From positions 3,034,614-3,098,613 of the forward strand of contig JALIGW010000063.1 of assembly GCA_023053685.1 (NCBI GenBank): a DNA stretch of 64,000 nucleotides, read 5' to 3'. Of the stretch, positions 43,035 to 59,228 are shown in pieces. The DNA comes from Diadophis punctatus similis. Its lineage: Eukaryota > Chordata > Lepidosauria > Squamata > Dipsadidae. Both the position numbers and the translations under genes were made by a program. Positions within the stretch are counted from its first letter, which is position 1, and each line of letters begins with the position of its first letter. The notes beneath the pieces are model-generated. The model worked only from the letters and a program-made list of their open reading frames with translations, was not told where the DNA came from and searched no databases.

Positions 43035-43056
43035 GAGGGTCGCCCCCTGGTGGATT
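43035..43056 (-). promoter_or_regulatory. CTCF-like motif beside the gene 3 promoter
   Basis: The minus strand reads CCACCAGGGGGCGACCCTCT, an excellent CTCF-type core at the position equivalent to 26781-26800. Confidence 0.6.
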
Positions 43057-43144
43057 ATGCGCGCCACACTAGGATTTCCCGAAAGGGCGGGAAAGAGGAG
43101 CCCGTCTGAGGGGAAGCCGGAGGGCAGGGATGATGGGTATGGGG

Positions 43145-43650
43145 AGTAGTATATTTGTATTTGTATTTGTTTATTTGTCAAGCATATATGATTATAAGCA
43201 AAGTATAAACAGTAAAACATGATTGAATATATATGTAATAGTACAAGCATGAATAAGAGTAAAAGAGGTATGAATATATGGGTACATTAGGACAGGAACC
43301 GTAGGCATGATTGTGCGCTTATGCACACCCCTTACCGACCTCTTAGGAATGGGGTGAGGTAGATAATCCGAGGTTGAAGTTTTTGGGGTTAGGGGGTGTT
43401 GAATTGGAAGAAAGCTTCCTCCAAGATTCGAATTTCCCAGGCTACTGAGTCAGGTAAAATGTTCCATGCATTAACCACTCTGTTGTTAAAGTCGAATTTT
43501 TTGCAATCAAGTTTGGAGCGGTTTACATTAAGTTTGTATCTATTGTGAGCTCGTGTATTATTGCGATTGAAGCTGAAGTAGTCGTTAACAGGTAGGACAT
43601 TGTGGCATTTTGTATGTAGTGGCCCTCTCGTTGGTTGCCTGTCAAAATAT
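43145..43650 (-). mobile_element. non-LTR LINE 3' end
   Basis: The minus strand encodes a degraded ORF2 C terminus (FNNRVVNAWNILPDSV) and a 3' UTR with an AAATACAAATAC tail. This ending is typical of CR1/L2-related LINEs but is a different family from the CR1 copies here. Confidence 0.65.
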
Positions 43651-43931
43651 TCCTGTCAAAACAAGCCAGTTGGACCTCTGGGTCAGCCTGGACTCCGGCC
43701 AGCCTCTTAGCTACCTCTTCCGAAGGGGCCCCTCCTCGCCTCCTCCTTCCCGGACTGAGAGGAGGGATCGTCCGAAGTCCTTCTGCTGACTCTGGGTTCA
43801 AGGAGGGAACTGGTGTGCTGCTTCCCACGACCACAAAGGGGCTCTTCCCACAGTAAAAAAGGGAAACGTTGCAGGGATGGAGCTGCGAATGGGGCTGAGC
43901 CTCTGCATTCACACCATGTGCCCGATTAGAC
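43651..43931. other. unassigned GC-rich sequence
   Basis: Open frames on both strands but no domain or repeat terminus that I recognise. Confidence 0.35.
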
Positions 43932-44011
43932 CAGTGTTTGTCAAAGTTGGCTATTTTAAAGCCTGGGAGGTGAAGTCCACAGGTCTTAAACTGGCCAAGT
44001 TTGACAAAGAC
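43932..44011. mobile_element. hAT-type MITE, short
   Basis: CAGTGTTTGTCAAAGTTGGC to GCCAAGTTTGACAAAGACT, with GGTGAAGTCCACAGG in the middle; the same family as 11852-11976. Confidence 0.65.
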
Positions 44012-44037
44012 TAAATTTGCCGTTTAGATTTAGATTT

Positions 44038-44450
44038 ATTATTAGAGTTGGAAGGGACCTTTTAGGTCATCTAGTCCAACCCCCTGCTCAAGCAGGAGTT
44101 CCTACACCATTTGAGACAGATGGCAGTCCAGTCTCTCCTTGAAGGTCGCAAGTGTTGGGGCTCTCACAGCCTCTGCTGGCAAGCTGTTCCACTGGTTGAT
44201 CGCTCTCACCATCAGAAAGTTTCTCCTCACTTCCAGGTTGAATCTCTCCTTGGTCAGCTTCCATCCATTATTTCTTGTTTGGCTTTCTGGTGCCATAGAG
44301 AACAACCTGACCCCCTCCTCTCTGCGGCATCTCCTCAAGTATTGGAACATTGCTATCATGTCACCCCTGGTCCTTCTCTTTGCTAGACTGGCCAAGCTCA
44401 GTTCCTGCAACCGCTCTTCGTATGTTTTATTTTCCAGTCCCTTTTGTAAC
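44038..44450 (-). mobile_element. CR1 LINE 3' end
   Basis: Reverse-strand 3' UTR and C-terminal ORF2 codons, from GAGTTGGAAGGGACC onward. Confidence 0.85.
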
Positions 44451-44569
44451 CTGATACATTTAAAGGAACGTTCTTAACCCTCTATATGGCCATAGAAATA
44501 ATTAGAATAATTTGGAAATAGACATTCAAATTTTAAATGTATTTCTGTGGTATTTTGAGTCCTTAATAG

Positions 44570-44850
44570 AATAGCAGAGTAGGAAGGAGCCTTGGAGGCC
44601 TTCTAGTCCAACCCCCTGCTATGGCAGGAAACCCTATACCAGGGGTCTCCAACCCTCCGTCCATGGACCAGGACTGGTCTGCGGCATGCCAAAAACAGGT
44701 CTGAGCAAACAAAGCCCCATCTGCAGGATGCAGGCAGCATATGAAGCCATGCCCCCACCGGTCCGTGGCAAAACCTCTCTCAATAGAACCGGTCCCTGGT
44801 GCCCAAATGGTTGGGGGCCGCTGCCCTATACCATTTCAGACAGTTGCCTA
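44570..44850 (-). mobile_element. CR1 3' end split by a MITE
   Basis: CR1 3' UTR at 44570-44639 resumes at 44824. The MITE at 44640-44823 lies between. Confidence 0.8.
44640..44823. mobile_element. hAT-type MITE
   Basis: CAGGGGTCTCCAACC to GGTTGGGGGCCGCTG, perfect 8-bp duplication ccctatac on both sides. Confidence 0.9.
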
Positions 44851-47228
44851 TGGGAGTATTAGCTGTATTAGAGTGGCAGAAAGTGTATTGTATTGAATGG
44901 CTTTATTTACCCCATACCCCATCCCAGAATGTTTTGCCATTTATTCAGGCCGAAATAATAACTCGGGCTTGCCAAAGAACTGGGACCGATTTAATGAATA
45001 TTATTTTTCCTCTCCCTAAATCTGATTTTCAATTTTATTTTCAGAATAACTTACCGTATTTTTTGGAGTATAAGACACACCTTTTTCCTCCCTAAAAATG
45101 GCTGAAAATTTGGGTGCGTCTCATACTCTGAATGTAGCTTTTTCGGAGCTTTTTCCCCAGCCCTAACTAGGTGCTAACGATCTTCCCAGCTCTTACCTTG
45201 CAGGCTTTTTCATTGTTACTCTCTCTGAAGAATGTTTTTCCAGCCCTAAGTCTTTGCAGGGTTTTTTTCATTGCTTTACTTGCTCCGGGAAAATTTTTTT
45301 CTAGCCCTAACCAGGTGCTAATGATCTTCCCAGCTCTTACTGGCTTGCAGGCTCTTTCATTGTTACTCTCTCCAAAGGTTTTTCCAGCCCCAAGTCTTTG
45401 CAGGGTTTTTTTCATTGCTCTACTTGCTCTGAATAAGTTTTTTTCTAGCCCTAACCAGGTGCTAATGATCTTCCCAGCTCTTACTGGCTTGCAAGCTCTT
45501 TCATTGTTACTCTCTCTGAAGGTTTTTTTAAGTCCTAACCAGGGGATAAAATAATGTGCTGAAGCTGACCAGACTAAGGACGCTAGCCAGATGAATACCT
45601 GGTAGGCAGATTTTTCCCCCTATTTTCCTCCCCAAAAACTAAGGTGCGTCTTATACTCCGGTGCGTCTTATACTCCGAAAAATACGGTATCTCTTCAGTG
45701 TGCTTTAACTGATTATGTAGGCTGTATTGCATATCATTTGCCTAAAGATCCTCGGTTTGCTTGCTTAATGACTTCTTCCTTTCCTGTCCGCCCACTGCTT
45801 TCTCCTTCTCCATTGTCACAAGCTCCTACTGTTTTCTCCAATGGAGGGCGAACGAGAGGAGCAATTGCTTACAAGGATCTTCGTGATGAAACCTGGAAAA
45901 TATCTTATACTGCACTGCAATCTTCACCGCAACGCTCAGAATTGTCTGCTGCTATTTTAGCTTTCCATACCTTTTCTCAACAACCTTTTAATTTAATTTC
46001 TGACTTTCATTATGTGTGTCAACTTATTTTTAATCTTCCAGGTGCTTACATTACACCCAGGATTGACTCCAATTTAATGGCTCTGTTTTTAACTTTATAG
46101 CAACTGCTACAAGATCGGAAACATTTATACTTTGTTTCTCACATACGCAGTCACTCGTCCCTTCCTGGCCCCCTTTCCGAAGGCAATAGTTATGCTGATG
46201 CCGCTGTTCATGTTTTACCCACTTTATTTTCAGATCCTTTTTTTAGTCACTTTTTTTTCCATCAAGTTTGCATATTCCACTTTACCAAGCCAAGCAGATT
46301 GTTTCATCCTGTCCCCAATGTTCTGGGGCATCCCCCTCGGGGGACACAGGAGTTAATCCCCGTGGTTTCACTTCTAATCAACTATGGCAAATGGACATTA
46401 CTCATTTTCCTTCTTTGGCTCCCTGGAAGTACATTCATTTATCTATTGACACTTATTCAGGAGCGCTTTGGGCCACACCTCAATGAGGGGAAACAGCTAA
46501 TCATGTTATTTCTCATATTTTTTCGGCTATCAGTGTCTTGGGCAAGCCTGCTTCTTTAAAAACTGATAACGGGCCAGCCTATTCTTCATCGGCCTTTTTG
46601 CATTTTTGTACAACCTGGAATATTGTTCTTACTCATGGTCTCCCCTATAATTCCACGGGTCAAGCTAATCGGTCCTTCAAGCACTGCCTCCACAAACAAA
46701 TAAAAAAGGAGGGCTCTCGTGTACCTAATTTGTTGTGGGTGAACAACAGATTTAAAAAGTATTATTTACCTTAAATCAATTTAATGTTTCAACAGGAAGC
46801 AAGTTTGCCTCCCCCTCTAGTATATTATTGGGCATTGCCAGATAAAACATGGTTGGGGCCGGTCCCTCTGATAACGTGGGGACAAGGATATGCTGCTGTG
46901 CTTGCTACTACATTCCAGTGTGTTGCATCCACCCAGCCAAAAATGTCATGGCATCAGTTCCTGGATCCGGTCCCAGAAATGACAAAGGTGACTCTCCAGA
47001 CGGCACAGCGACCAATTCGATCCCGTCGTGCCACTCATCCAGTGACATGGGGAGACGTGAAGAACTTGACTGCCAAAGCGCAGGCAATGCTGCAGCAGCA
47101 GCAAGCAGAACAAACCCCCGAGAACTTACGCACTGCCATTTTTGCGGTTTTAACTGCAAATTCCTTAGCCATCATTTGTTTGTGTTTGATTGTCAATAGC
47201 TGCCCTTTGGCAACAGCAGCTGTCATCC
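44850..47228 (+). mobile_element. class II (betaretrovirus-like) ERV pol/env-leader remnant
   Basis: Order on the plus strand: C-terminal reverse transcriptase (44850-45053), a MITE (45054-45687), RNase H (about 45690-46100, stop at 46100), integrase with its zinc region and core (46268-46774) and a tail (46784-47228). In the integrase core the first two catalytic aspartates are visible (LWQMDITHF, KTDNGPAY), but the usual glutamate after STGQ is absent, and in-frame stops occur at 46484 and 46772. The tail has a TWGDVKNLT motif and a hydrophobic stretch like the long env leader of HERV-K/MMTV-type viruses. No gag or LTRs; defective. Confidence 0.75.
45054..45687. mobile_element. mariner-type MITE with internal minisatellite
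   Basis: Inverted ends CCGTATTTTTTGGAGTATAA / TTATACTCCGAAAAATACGG with TA on both sides. The interior contains three tandem copies of a ~130-bp unit (starting near 45160, 45300 and 45432) with CAGCTCTTACTGGCTTGCAG in each. Confidence 0.85.
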
Positions 47229-52480
<5,252 letters not shown>

Positions 52481-52481
52481 A

Positions 52482-52600
52482 AATAGAATAGAATAGAATA
52501 GAATAGAATAGAATAGAATAGAATAGAATAGAATAGAATAGAATAGAATAGAGGAGAATAGAGGAGAACAGAACAGGACAGGACAGGACAGGACAGGATA
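52482..52600. repeat. (AATAG)n / (GGACA)n microsatellite
   Basis: AGAAT pentamers grading into GGACA and GGATA, adjoining a CR1 3' end; the pattern known for snake CR1-seeded repeats. Confidence 0.92.
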
Positions 52601-52697
52601 GGATAGGAGTTGGAAGGGACCTTGGAGGTCTTCTAGTCCAACCCCCTGCTTAGGCAGGAAACCCTACACCACTTCAGACAAATGGTTATCCAACATC
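52600..52697 (-). mobile_element. CR1 3' tail
   Basis: GGAGTTGGAAGGGACCTTGG onward, about 95 bp. Confidence 0.8.
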
Positions 52698-53270
52698 TTA
52701 AAAATCATATTATCATATGTGGTGGGCATGTACAGAAGTGAGAAGTTATTGGGCACAAATTCGAATGTGGTTAGAAAAGATGGTACAGCAGCATATTGAT
52801 TTAAAACCAGAGCTGTTTTTGTTGAGTATTTTGTCAGAAAAATATAATAAAGAAAATGTATATTGAATTATTCATGTAATAACTGCAGCTAGAATTGTAT
52901 TTACGCAAAGTTGGAAAGCGGGGAAAATCCCTACAAAGGGAGAGATAATTAAGAAAATATTAGAATGTGCAGAAATGGATAGATTAACAATGGCGATTAA
53001 AGGAAAAGAAGAACCGGAGTATTTATAAGATATGGGAGTGTTTTTATCATTGGATAGAGAATGAATACAGATTAAAGCAGATATGAAATTAAATGAAGCA
53101 AAAAGGAAAATGTTGTGATAGAAGATAACTTAAATTGAAATGTAAAAATAGAGCTGTATATATGTTAAGAAAACGGTGTAAATGTAAAAATGCGGACACA
53201 AAAATTTTGTACCCAGATGACACACTGATGGATGGATGATGTAATGTTTGTTGGAAAAAGAAAAACTGTA
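52698..53270 (+). mobile_element. L1 LINE ORF2 3' end
   Basis: Degraded C-terminal ORF2 (WWACTEVRSYWAQI-type start) and 3' UTR, similar in arrangement to the better copy at 53561. Confidence 0.7.
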
Positions 53271-53560
53271 AAAAAAAGGAAGAAAGAAAAGGAAGTCACT
53301 AACCCAAGAAGAAACCCTAGGATTGTTGGAAAGCACTTTGGTCAAAAAAGTTGAAATCAGTGGCAATACTCCAGAAAATGGTATGCCAAACTGCAGGATG
53401 ATTTTTTTAATCTTGCCTACAAATAGCTAACTTTGCTGCCAAAGCTGGTTCTTTGGTGACACACTCCCCACATTTGAATGGGAGCAACTACGAGTGACCA
53501 AAGACAACCCTTGAATTTTTTTCTCCTTTTGACTTACATCTTTAATTAATTGTCTGATAA

Positions 53561-54447
53561 TCAATGTCAGTGGCCTTCAAGGAGAACCAGTGCAAGATGT
53601 TTTATAGGTGGCACCTTCCACCGACAAGAATTGCAAGGATTTCGCAGAATTCATCTGCCTTATGTTGGAAATGCAAAAAAGAAATAGGCACATACTATCA
53701 TACCTGGTGGACCTGTAAGAAAGCTAAGAGCTATTGGGCCATTATAGGGAAGTGGATTAAAGAAATAACCCAGGAAGAAGTTTCTAATAAACCCGAGTTT
53801 TTCTTGTTAGGCATCATTGAACCAAGAGTTAACAAATATACCCAATACATTACTATTCACATTCTAACGGCAGCTAGGATTATATACGCGCAGTTCTGGA
53901 AAAACAGTGAAACACCTACAGAGGAAGACATAATTATAAAGATAATGGACTGCACTGATATGGACAAATTAACAAAGGAATTAAAGGATAAACAAGAATC
54001 AGACTTTTATATAATATGGAACAAATTTTATGATTGGTTAAGAAAAAGAAGGAATGTATAAAATGTATATCTGTCAACTCTGAATATATTATAAATCTAT
54101 AGTTTTACTTATTTTAATATAAATATACCGTGTTACATTTAATGAATTTTTACACACAAATATCTTATATTAAGATATTTGTGTGTAAAAATTCATTAAA
54201 TGTAACACAGTATATTTATATTAAAATAAGTAAAACTATAGATTTAAAAGGCTATATAGATAATACGGATATAGTTGTTTATTATGGTAAAAAATGTAAC
54301 TTAAATTATGTAAAGTTCCGAGGATAGCTTATTGGAGTTAGGGGCTAAACAGAAACGCCCAAAATGTTTATTTGTTGTTGTGTATGTCACTGTTGTATTG
54401 TTGTATAGTTTTGTGTATTTAATTAAAAAAAATATTTAAAAAAAATG
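53561..54447 (+). mobile_element. 5'-truncated L1 LINE with open ORF2 C terminus
   Basis: Flanked by a perfect 14-bp duplication taattgtctgataa (53547-53560, 54448-54461). The open frame 53564-54061 is the ORF2 C-terminal region with a CWKC…YHTWWTC zinc-type motif. The 3' UTR contains a large palindrome (54093-54245) and ends in an A-rich tail. Confidence 0.85.
54093..54245. repeat. 153-bp palindrome
   Basis: Two 75-bp arms (AAATCTATAGTTTTACTTAT and its complement outermost) around a 3-bp centre at 54169, with one visible mismatch. Confidence 0.9.
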
Positions 54448-54653
54448 TAATTGTCTGATAAAACACTTATATATTTTATACCCCATTGCTAGACTGTGAA
54501 CTTTTTACCTTTTCTTACTGCTTTACTTTGGAGTTATGAAACACTTTCATTTTTGCCAGATGGAAATTGACGGAAAGACTTTCTCCTTGGTAGTGAAAGT
54601 GACCTGATTTGATTTATATTTACAATGAATTTCTGCTGCAAAGAAATTTTCTA

Positions 54654-55276
54654 CTGTGTTTCCCCGAAAATAAGATCAGGTCTTATTTTCTTTTGGGCCC
54701 CAAAATAAGAACTAGGGCTTATTTTGGGGGGGGTGTCTTATTTTTTTTCCGTGTACGGGAGGCTCACTTCTGCTTGCTTGTGGCCAGGCAGGAGGCTGCG
54801 CGGCACGCCAATGTTGCCACTGCGAGGTGGAGGGGGCTATCTGCACCACACGTCCTGTACCGGCTTACCCCAGGGTCCCTGCAGCCAGGCCACCCATGCC
54901 CCAACACCTGCCTCGACTCACGGCTGCGGCACTGGCGCACCACTCCACCTCCTGTGGCTATGAGCAAGTAGAAGTGGCCTGGCAGCCACGTGGGCAGCTG
55001 CTGCACATGGCTGCTGGTACTGCTGTCACTAGGCAGGTGTTGGGGCGTGGATGGCCTAGCTGCGGGAGCCCTGAGGTAAGCCAGAGCGGGGGGGGGGGCA
55101 GCTCTACCACCCCTCACCTCACTTCCTGACTGCGGCACCATGAGCAACCAGACGGAATGGGCGGCTGCACAGTCTCTTAAGTAGGGCTTATTTTGGGGGT
55201 AGGGCTTATATTAGGCATGGACATAAAAACATGCTAGGCCTTATTTTTGGGATAGGTCTTATTTTCAGGGAAACGA
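54654..55276. mobile_element. mariner-type MITE
   Basis: CTGTGTTTCCCCGAAAATAA left end and ...CTTATTTTCAGGGAAACGA right end, TA on both sides, GC-rich interior of 623 bp. Confidence 0.75.
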
Positions 55277-55299
55277 TATTTTACTAGCTTTTAAAAGAA

Positions 55300-55660
55300 C
55301 TTTGCTGTTTTATTTTTGTTTTTTATATACTTTTGGTCTTTTTTCTTCCTCTCTCTAAATAGATGGGAATTTCCCCTTTTCTGTATACTCTCTACCAGGG
55401 GAAATATTATTTTTTCTTGCAGCCATTTTGTTATAGGACATCTTTGGTCATTGAGAGGAATTACCAAAGTTGTTGTGAACGCCTTGCTATAAAAGAAATC
55501 TGGATTAAAAGTTAGAAACAGCAATAGAGCCAGATCAACTTAAAGTCAAAGCCTTCTTAGAATCTTCTGGAAAAAAAAACTTACAAGCTCTAAATGAAAA
55601 TTTAGATGATTATTTAACAACAGTCATAAATCAGCGTATGGGTGATACTCAGCTACAGGT
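55300..55660. other. no recognised gene
   Basis: AT-rich; a short plus-strand frame near 55510-55660 is open but shows no domain. Confidence 0.35.
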
Positions 55661-55662
55661 AA

Positions 55663-55798
55663 ACCTGTATTCCCCCAAAATAAGACATCCCCTGATAATA
55701 AGCCCAATCGGGCTTTTGAGTGCATGGCAATAAGGCCAAGCGCTTATTTCAGGGTTCAAAAAAATATAAGACAGGGTCTTATTTTCGGGGAAACACGG
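55663..55798. mobile_element. short MITE of the GTGTTTCCCCGAAAATAAG family
   Basis: Left CCTGTATTCCCCCAAAATAA, right TTATTTTCGGGGAAACACGG, then TA. Confidence 0.75.
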
Positions 55799-55799
55799 T

Positions 55800-56195
55800 A
55801 GCAACTAAAAGTCAGATTTGCAATTGGGTGGATTGGAAGTCAATTTATTGCTGACAGAATTGAAGGAGAAGGAGCTTCTTCTAAGAATTGCAGGCTTGCT
55901 GGAGAAGGCTGAAAGGGTCTGTGTGTGTGTGTAGCCAAGATGGCAAAGAGGCAGCATCTGAACGACTTTATTTTTAACACTGTACTTTTAATCCTTCGTT
56001 TTAAATACCACCGCCCGCTGCTGTCTTATTGAAGACCCAACGTTCAGAAAGAGCTGGGAAAGAATTGAGAACATGGCAAGACAAAGCAACACATGTTGTG
56101 TACAATCGGCAACACAAGGCAGTTCCAAGTCCATGAAACGGTTGAAAGTTGAAACTTAACGAGCAGACAGACAGCCACTTAGAGCAGACTAAGTA
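55800..56195. other. no recognised gene
   Basis: A short GT run near 55920; otherwise nothing recognised. Confidence 0.4.
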
Positions 56196-56597
56196 CAGGT
56201 AGTCCTCGACTTACAACAGTTCATTTAGTGACCGTTCAAAGTTACGACAATGAAAAATGTGACTTATGACCATTTTTTCACAGTTGCGACTTTTGCAGCC
56301 TCCCCATGATCATGTGATCAAAATTCAGACGCTTGGCAACTGGTTCATATTTATGACTGGTGCAGTGTCCCGGGGTTAGGTGATCCCCTTTTGTGACCTT
56401 TCGACAAGCAAAGTCAATGGGAAAGACAGATTCACTTAACAACTGGGTTGATCAACTTATCAACTGCAGTGATTCACTTAACAACTGTGACAAGAAAGCT
56501 GCCCCATCGTAAAATGGGGAAAAACTCACTTAACAAATGTTTCACTTAACAACAGAAATTTGGGGCTCCATTGTGGTTGTAAGTTGAGGACTACCTG
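56196..56597. mobile_element. Tigger-related MITE, well preserved
   Basis: CAGGTAGTCCTCGACTTACA and inverted TGAGGACTACCTG with TA on both sides, 402 bp. Confidence 0.9.
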
Positions 56598-56659
56598 TAC
56601 CTGAATCTTCTCCCTGTTTTAAACCAAATTACCTGCACCTTACACACTTCTCCCCTCTG

Positions 56660-57297
56660 TTTCTCTTCAAAAAAATGAACATTATTAACATTACTGTATG
56701 TATACAGTACAGGTTCGGTTCTGCAACCCAACAAGACAGACACAGACTTCAGAGGATAATCAGAACTGCAGAAAAAACTATTACTGCCAACCTGCCTTCC
56801 ATTGAGGACCTGTATACTGCACGAGTCAAAAAGAGGGCCGTGAAAATATTTACTGACCCCTCACATCCTGGACATAAATTGCTTCAACTCCTACCCTCAA
56901 AACGTCGCTATAGAGCACTGCACACCAAGACAACTAGACACAAGAACAGTTTTTTCCCAAATGCCATCACTCTGCTAAATAATTCCCTCACCACTGTCAA
57001 AACTATTCACTAAGGCTACATTACTATTACTATTAGTCTTTTCATCGTTCCTATCACCCATCTCCTCCCACTTATGATTGTATGAAGTAACTTGTTGCTT
57101 GTATCCTTAAAATTTATATTAATATTGATTGTTCCCTGATTGTTTATTTGTACCCATGACAATCATTAAGTGTTGTACCTCATGATTCTTGACAAATGTA
57201 TCTTTTCTTTTATGTACACTGAGAGCATATGCACCAAAGACAAATTCCTTGTGTGTCCAATCACACTTGGCCAATAAAGAATTCTATTCTATTCTAT
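56660..57297 (+). mobile_element. non-LTR LINE ORF2 C terminus and 3' end
   Basis: The open frame to 57011 is a LINE C-terminal domain (DRHRLQRIIRTAEK, FPNAITLLNN) of the kind found in Rex/L2-related elements. It ends with TTGGCCAATAAAGAATTCTA and TTCTA repeats. Confidence 0.7.
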
Positions 57298-57548
57298 AAA
57301 ATGTTTTAATAACAATAATTAATATATAAATACATACTCTTCAATAACTGAAAAATAAAATACAAAACACTGAAATACAGTAAAAGTCAAAGCATTTGTG
57401 CAGTGAAAAATCAAAATTAGCCCTCTTTGCTGAGGTCTGAAAAGGGTGGAACAGGCGCTTGAGGGCCGAGGCTCATCCAGGATTGTTGAGGTAGATGGGG
57501 ATAGGAGTGCTGTAGTTTTCTGGAGGAACCCTACAAGAGTTGTTTGCA

Positions 57549-59228
57549 CTATTGTTGGTTTTTTTGTTTAGCTTCATATATTTCTCGATAACATTTCAAA
57601 ATGTTATTGATTTCTCTTTGGATTCTACCCACACGTTCTTCGTTGGGATCAATGTCACTCAAAAAAGATAACACATCGTTTATTTTGGAGAAAAACTCTG
57701 CCAGTTCTTTTAATGTTAACTTTTTAGGGACACAGACTCCTCCTCCTCCATCTTCCTGTTCCTCCGCCTCCTCTTCATCTTCTCCTGCCTCCACCTCCCC
57801 TTGTCCTTCCAACTGATTTTGTAGTTGTATTAATTCTTCATTAGAAAGCTCCCCCTCCGTGTATGCAATCAAATCTTCCACATCCCGAGCATCAATATCT
57901 AAATCAAGGGATTTGGCCGATGTTACAATGTCCTGACTGATGACTTGTAAATTTTCCTTTTGGTCAAAACCTTCCCAATTTTTTACCAATACTGCAAAAC
58001 GTTTTAAACATTTTCTCCAAATTCCTTGCATACATTCTGTAGTGACATCCTGCCAGGCTGCTCCGATGTTCTGGATGCAGTGAAGGATATTGTAACTTCT
58101 CCAAAAGTCACGCAACGTTATTTCCTCTTTTTCCATTGCAGCTGTGGCTTTGGCAAATGTAGCCTGTAAGTAGTGTGCCTTAAAAGTTGCAATCGCTCCC
58201 TGATCCATAGGTTGTAGGAGAGGGGTCGTGTTTTTCGGGAGATAGACTACTTTCACATGAGGGTGGAGACTACCAAGATGTGGGGGATGTCCAGGGGCAT
58301 CATCCAGAAGTAGGAGTACTCTGAAAGGAATGTTGTTCTCTAAGCAGTAGGTCCTTACTTGTGGTACGAAGCAGGTCATAAACCAATCCTCAAAGATTAC
58401 TTGTGTCACCCACGCCTTCTTATTGGATCTGTAATGCACTGGGAGAGCGTGCTTATTTATGTTTTTGAAGGCAGGAGGATTCTCTGATCTATGGATCAGC
58501 AATGGCTTCAACTTGAACCCAGAGACATTTCCGCCCAACAACAAAGTTATTTTGTCCTTCAATGCTTTAGATCCAGGCATTGTTTTGGCCTCTCTGTGGA
58601 TGTAAGTCCGCTCTGGAATTTTCTTCGAATACAGCCCAGTTTCATCCACATTAAAAATCTGCTGTGGTGAATAGTTGCCCTCTACTACAATTTCATCCAG
58701 TTTGTCTGGAAAGTGTTGGGCAGCTTCTTCATCAGTCCCCACAGCTTCCCCTGTGGTTCGTATGTTGTAGTAATTATATCGTTTCTGAAACCGCACAAAC
58801 CAACCACGGCTGGCTCCAAATGTCTCCCTACACTCTTCCCCTGCTCCTTGCTTTAGCGTTTCAAAAACGCTGCGCGCCTTTGCCTGAATCCGATGAAGAC
58901 TGATCGGAATTCTTTTTTGGATCTGATCATCGATCCAAAGCACAAGGAGCTGTTCTGTTTTTGAAAGGAGGCCTGTCCTATTTCTCGTGATTACGGCATC
59001 TGTTCTTGGAGCTGATCTAATCGCCTCTTTTATCTTTTCTTTATCCTTAAGGATCGTGCATACGGTGGAACAAGCCAGTCCTTCTTCTTCTCCTATGGTC
59101 TTTACCTTCTTCCCCTCCTCGTGGGCTTTAATTATTTTCATTTTCAAGTCCAAATTTATTCTTTTCCTTTGTTTCTTGCCTCCATGTTGAGCTGAAATAG
59201 AGCTTGGTCTCTCTTCTTGGGAAGACAT
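57549..59228 (-). CDS. Tigger/pogo-family transposase, 559 aa, uninterrupted
   Basis: Order: an N-terminal CENP-B/psq-type helix-turn-helix (about 22-70, RKRINLDLKMKIIKAHEEG), a second CENPB-type DNA-binding domain (about 85-155, ending RGWFVRFQKRY), then the DDE_1 catalytic domain (about 190-400). The three catalytic aspartates are seen at D195 (FNVDETGLY), D309 (LLLLDDAPGH) and D342 (LLQPMDQG). A Glu-rich acidic stretch (about 470-495) and a basic C terminus follow. The length is in the range of autonomous Tigger elements. There is no frameshift or stop, so the insertion may be young or the ORF kept by selection. It starts at the ATG at 59228. Confidence 0.92.
   Translation of the reverse strand: MSSQEERPSSISAQHGGKKQRKRINLDLKMKIIKAHEEGKKVKTIGEEEGLACSTVCTILKDKEKIKEAIRSAPRTDAVITRNRTGLLSKTEQLLVLWIDDQIQKRIPISLHRIQAKARSVFETLKQGAGEECRETFGASRGWFVRFQKRYNYYNIRTTGEAVGTDEEAAQHFPDKLDEIVVEGNYSPQQIFNVDETGLYSKKIPERTYIHREAKTMPGSKALKDKITLLLGGNVSGFKLKPLLIHRSENPPAFKNINKHALPVHYRSNKKAWVTQVIFEDWFMTCFVPQVRTYCLENNIPFRVLLLLDDAPGHPPHLGSLHPHVKVVYLPKNTTPLLQPMDQGAIATFKAHYLQATFAKATAAMEKEEITLRDFWRSYNILHCIQNIGAAWQDVTTECMQGIWRKCLKRFAVLVKNWEGFDQKENLQVISQDIVTSAKSLDLDIDARDVEDLIAYTEGELSNEELIQLQNQLEGQGEVEAGEDEEEAEEQEDGGGGVCVPKKLTLKELAEFFSKINDVLSFLSDIDPNEERVGRIQREINNILKCYREIYEAKQKNQQ

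Noticed and set aside
53564..54061. 165-codon ORF as an independent zinc-binding protein
   Set aside because: It is the C terminus of L1 ORF2 in a 5'-truncated insertion with a 14-bp target duplication.
54609..55147. Overlapping ORFs on both strands in GC-rich DNA
   Set aside because: Internal sequence of a TA-flanked mariner-type MITE.
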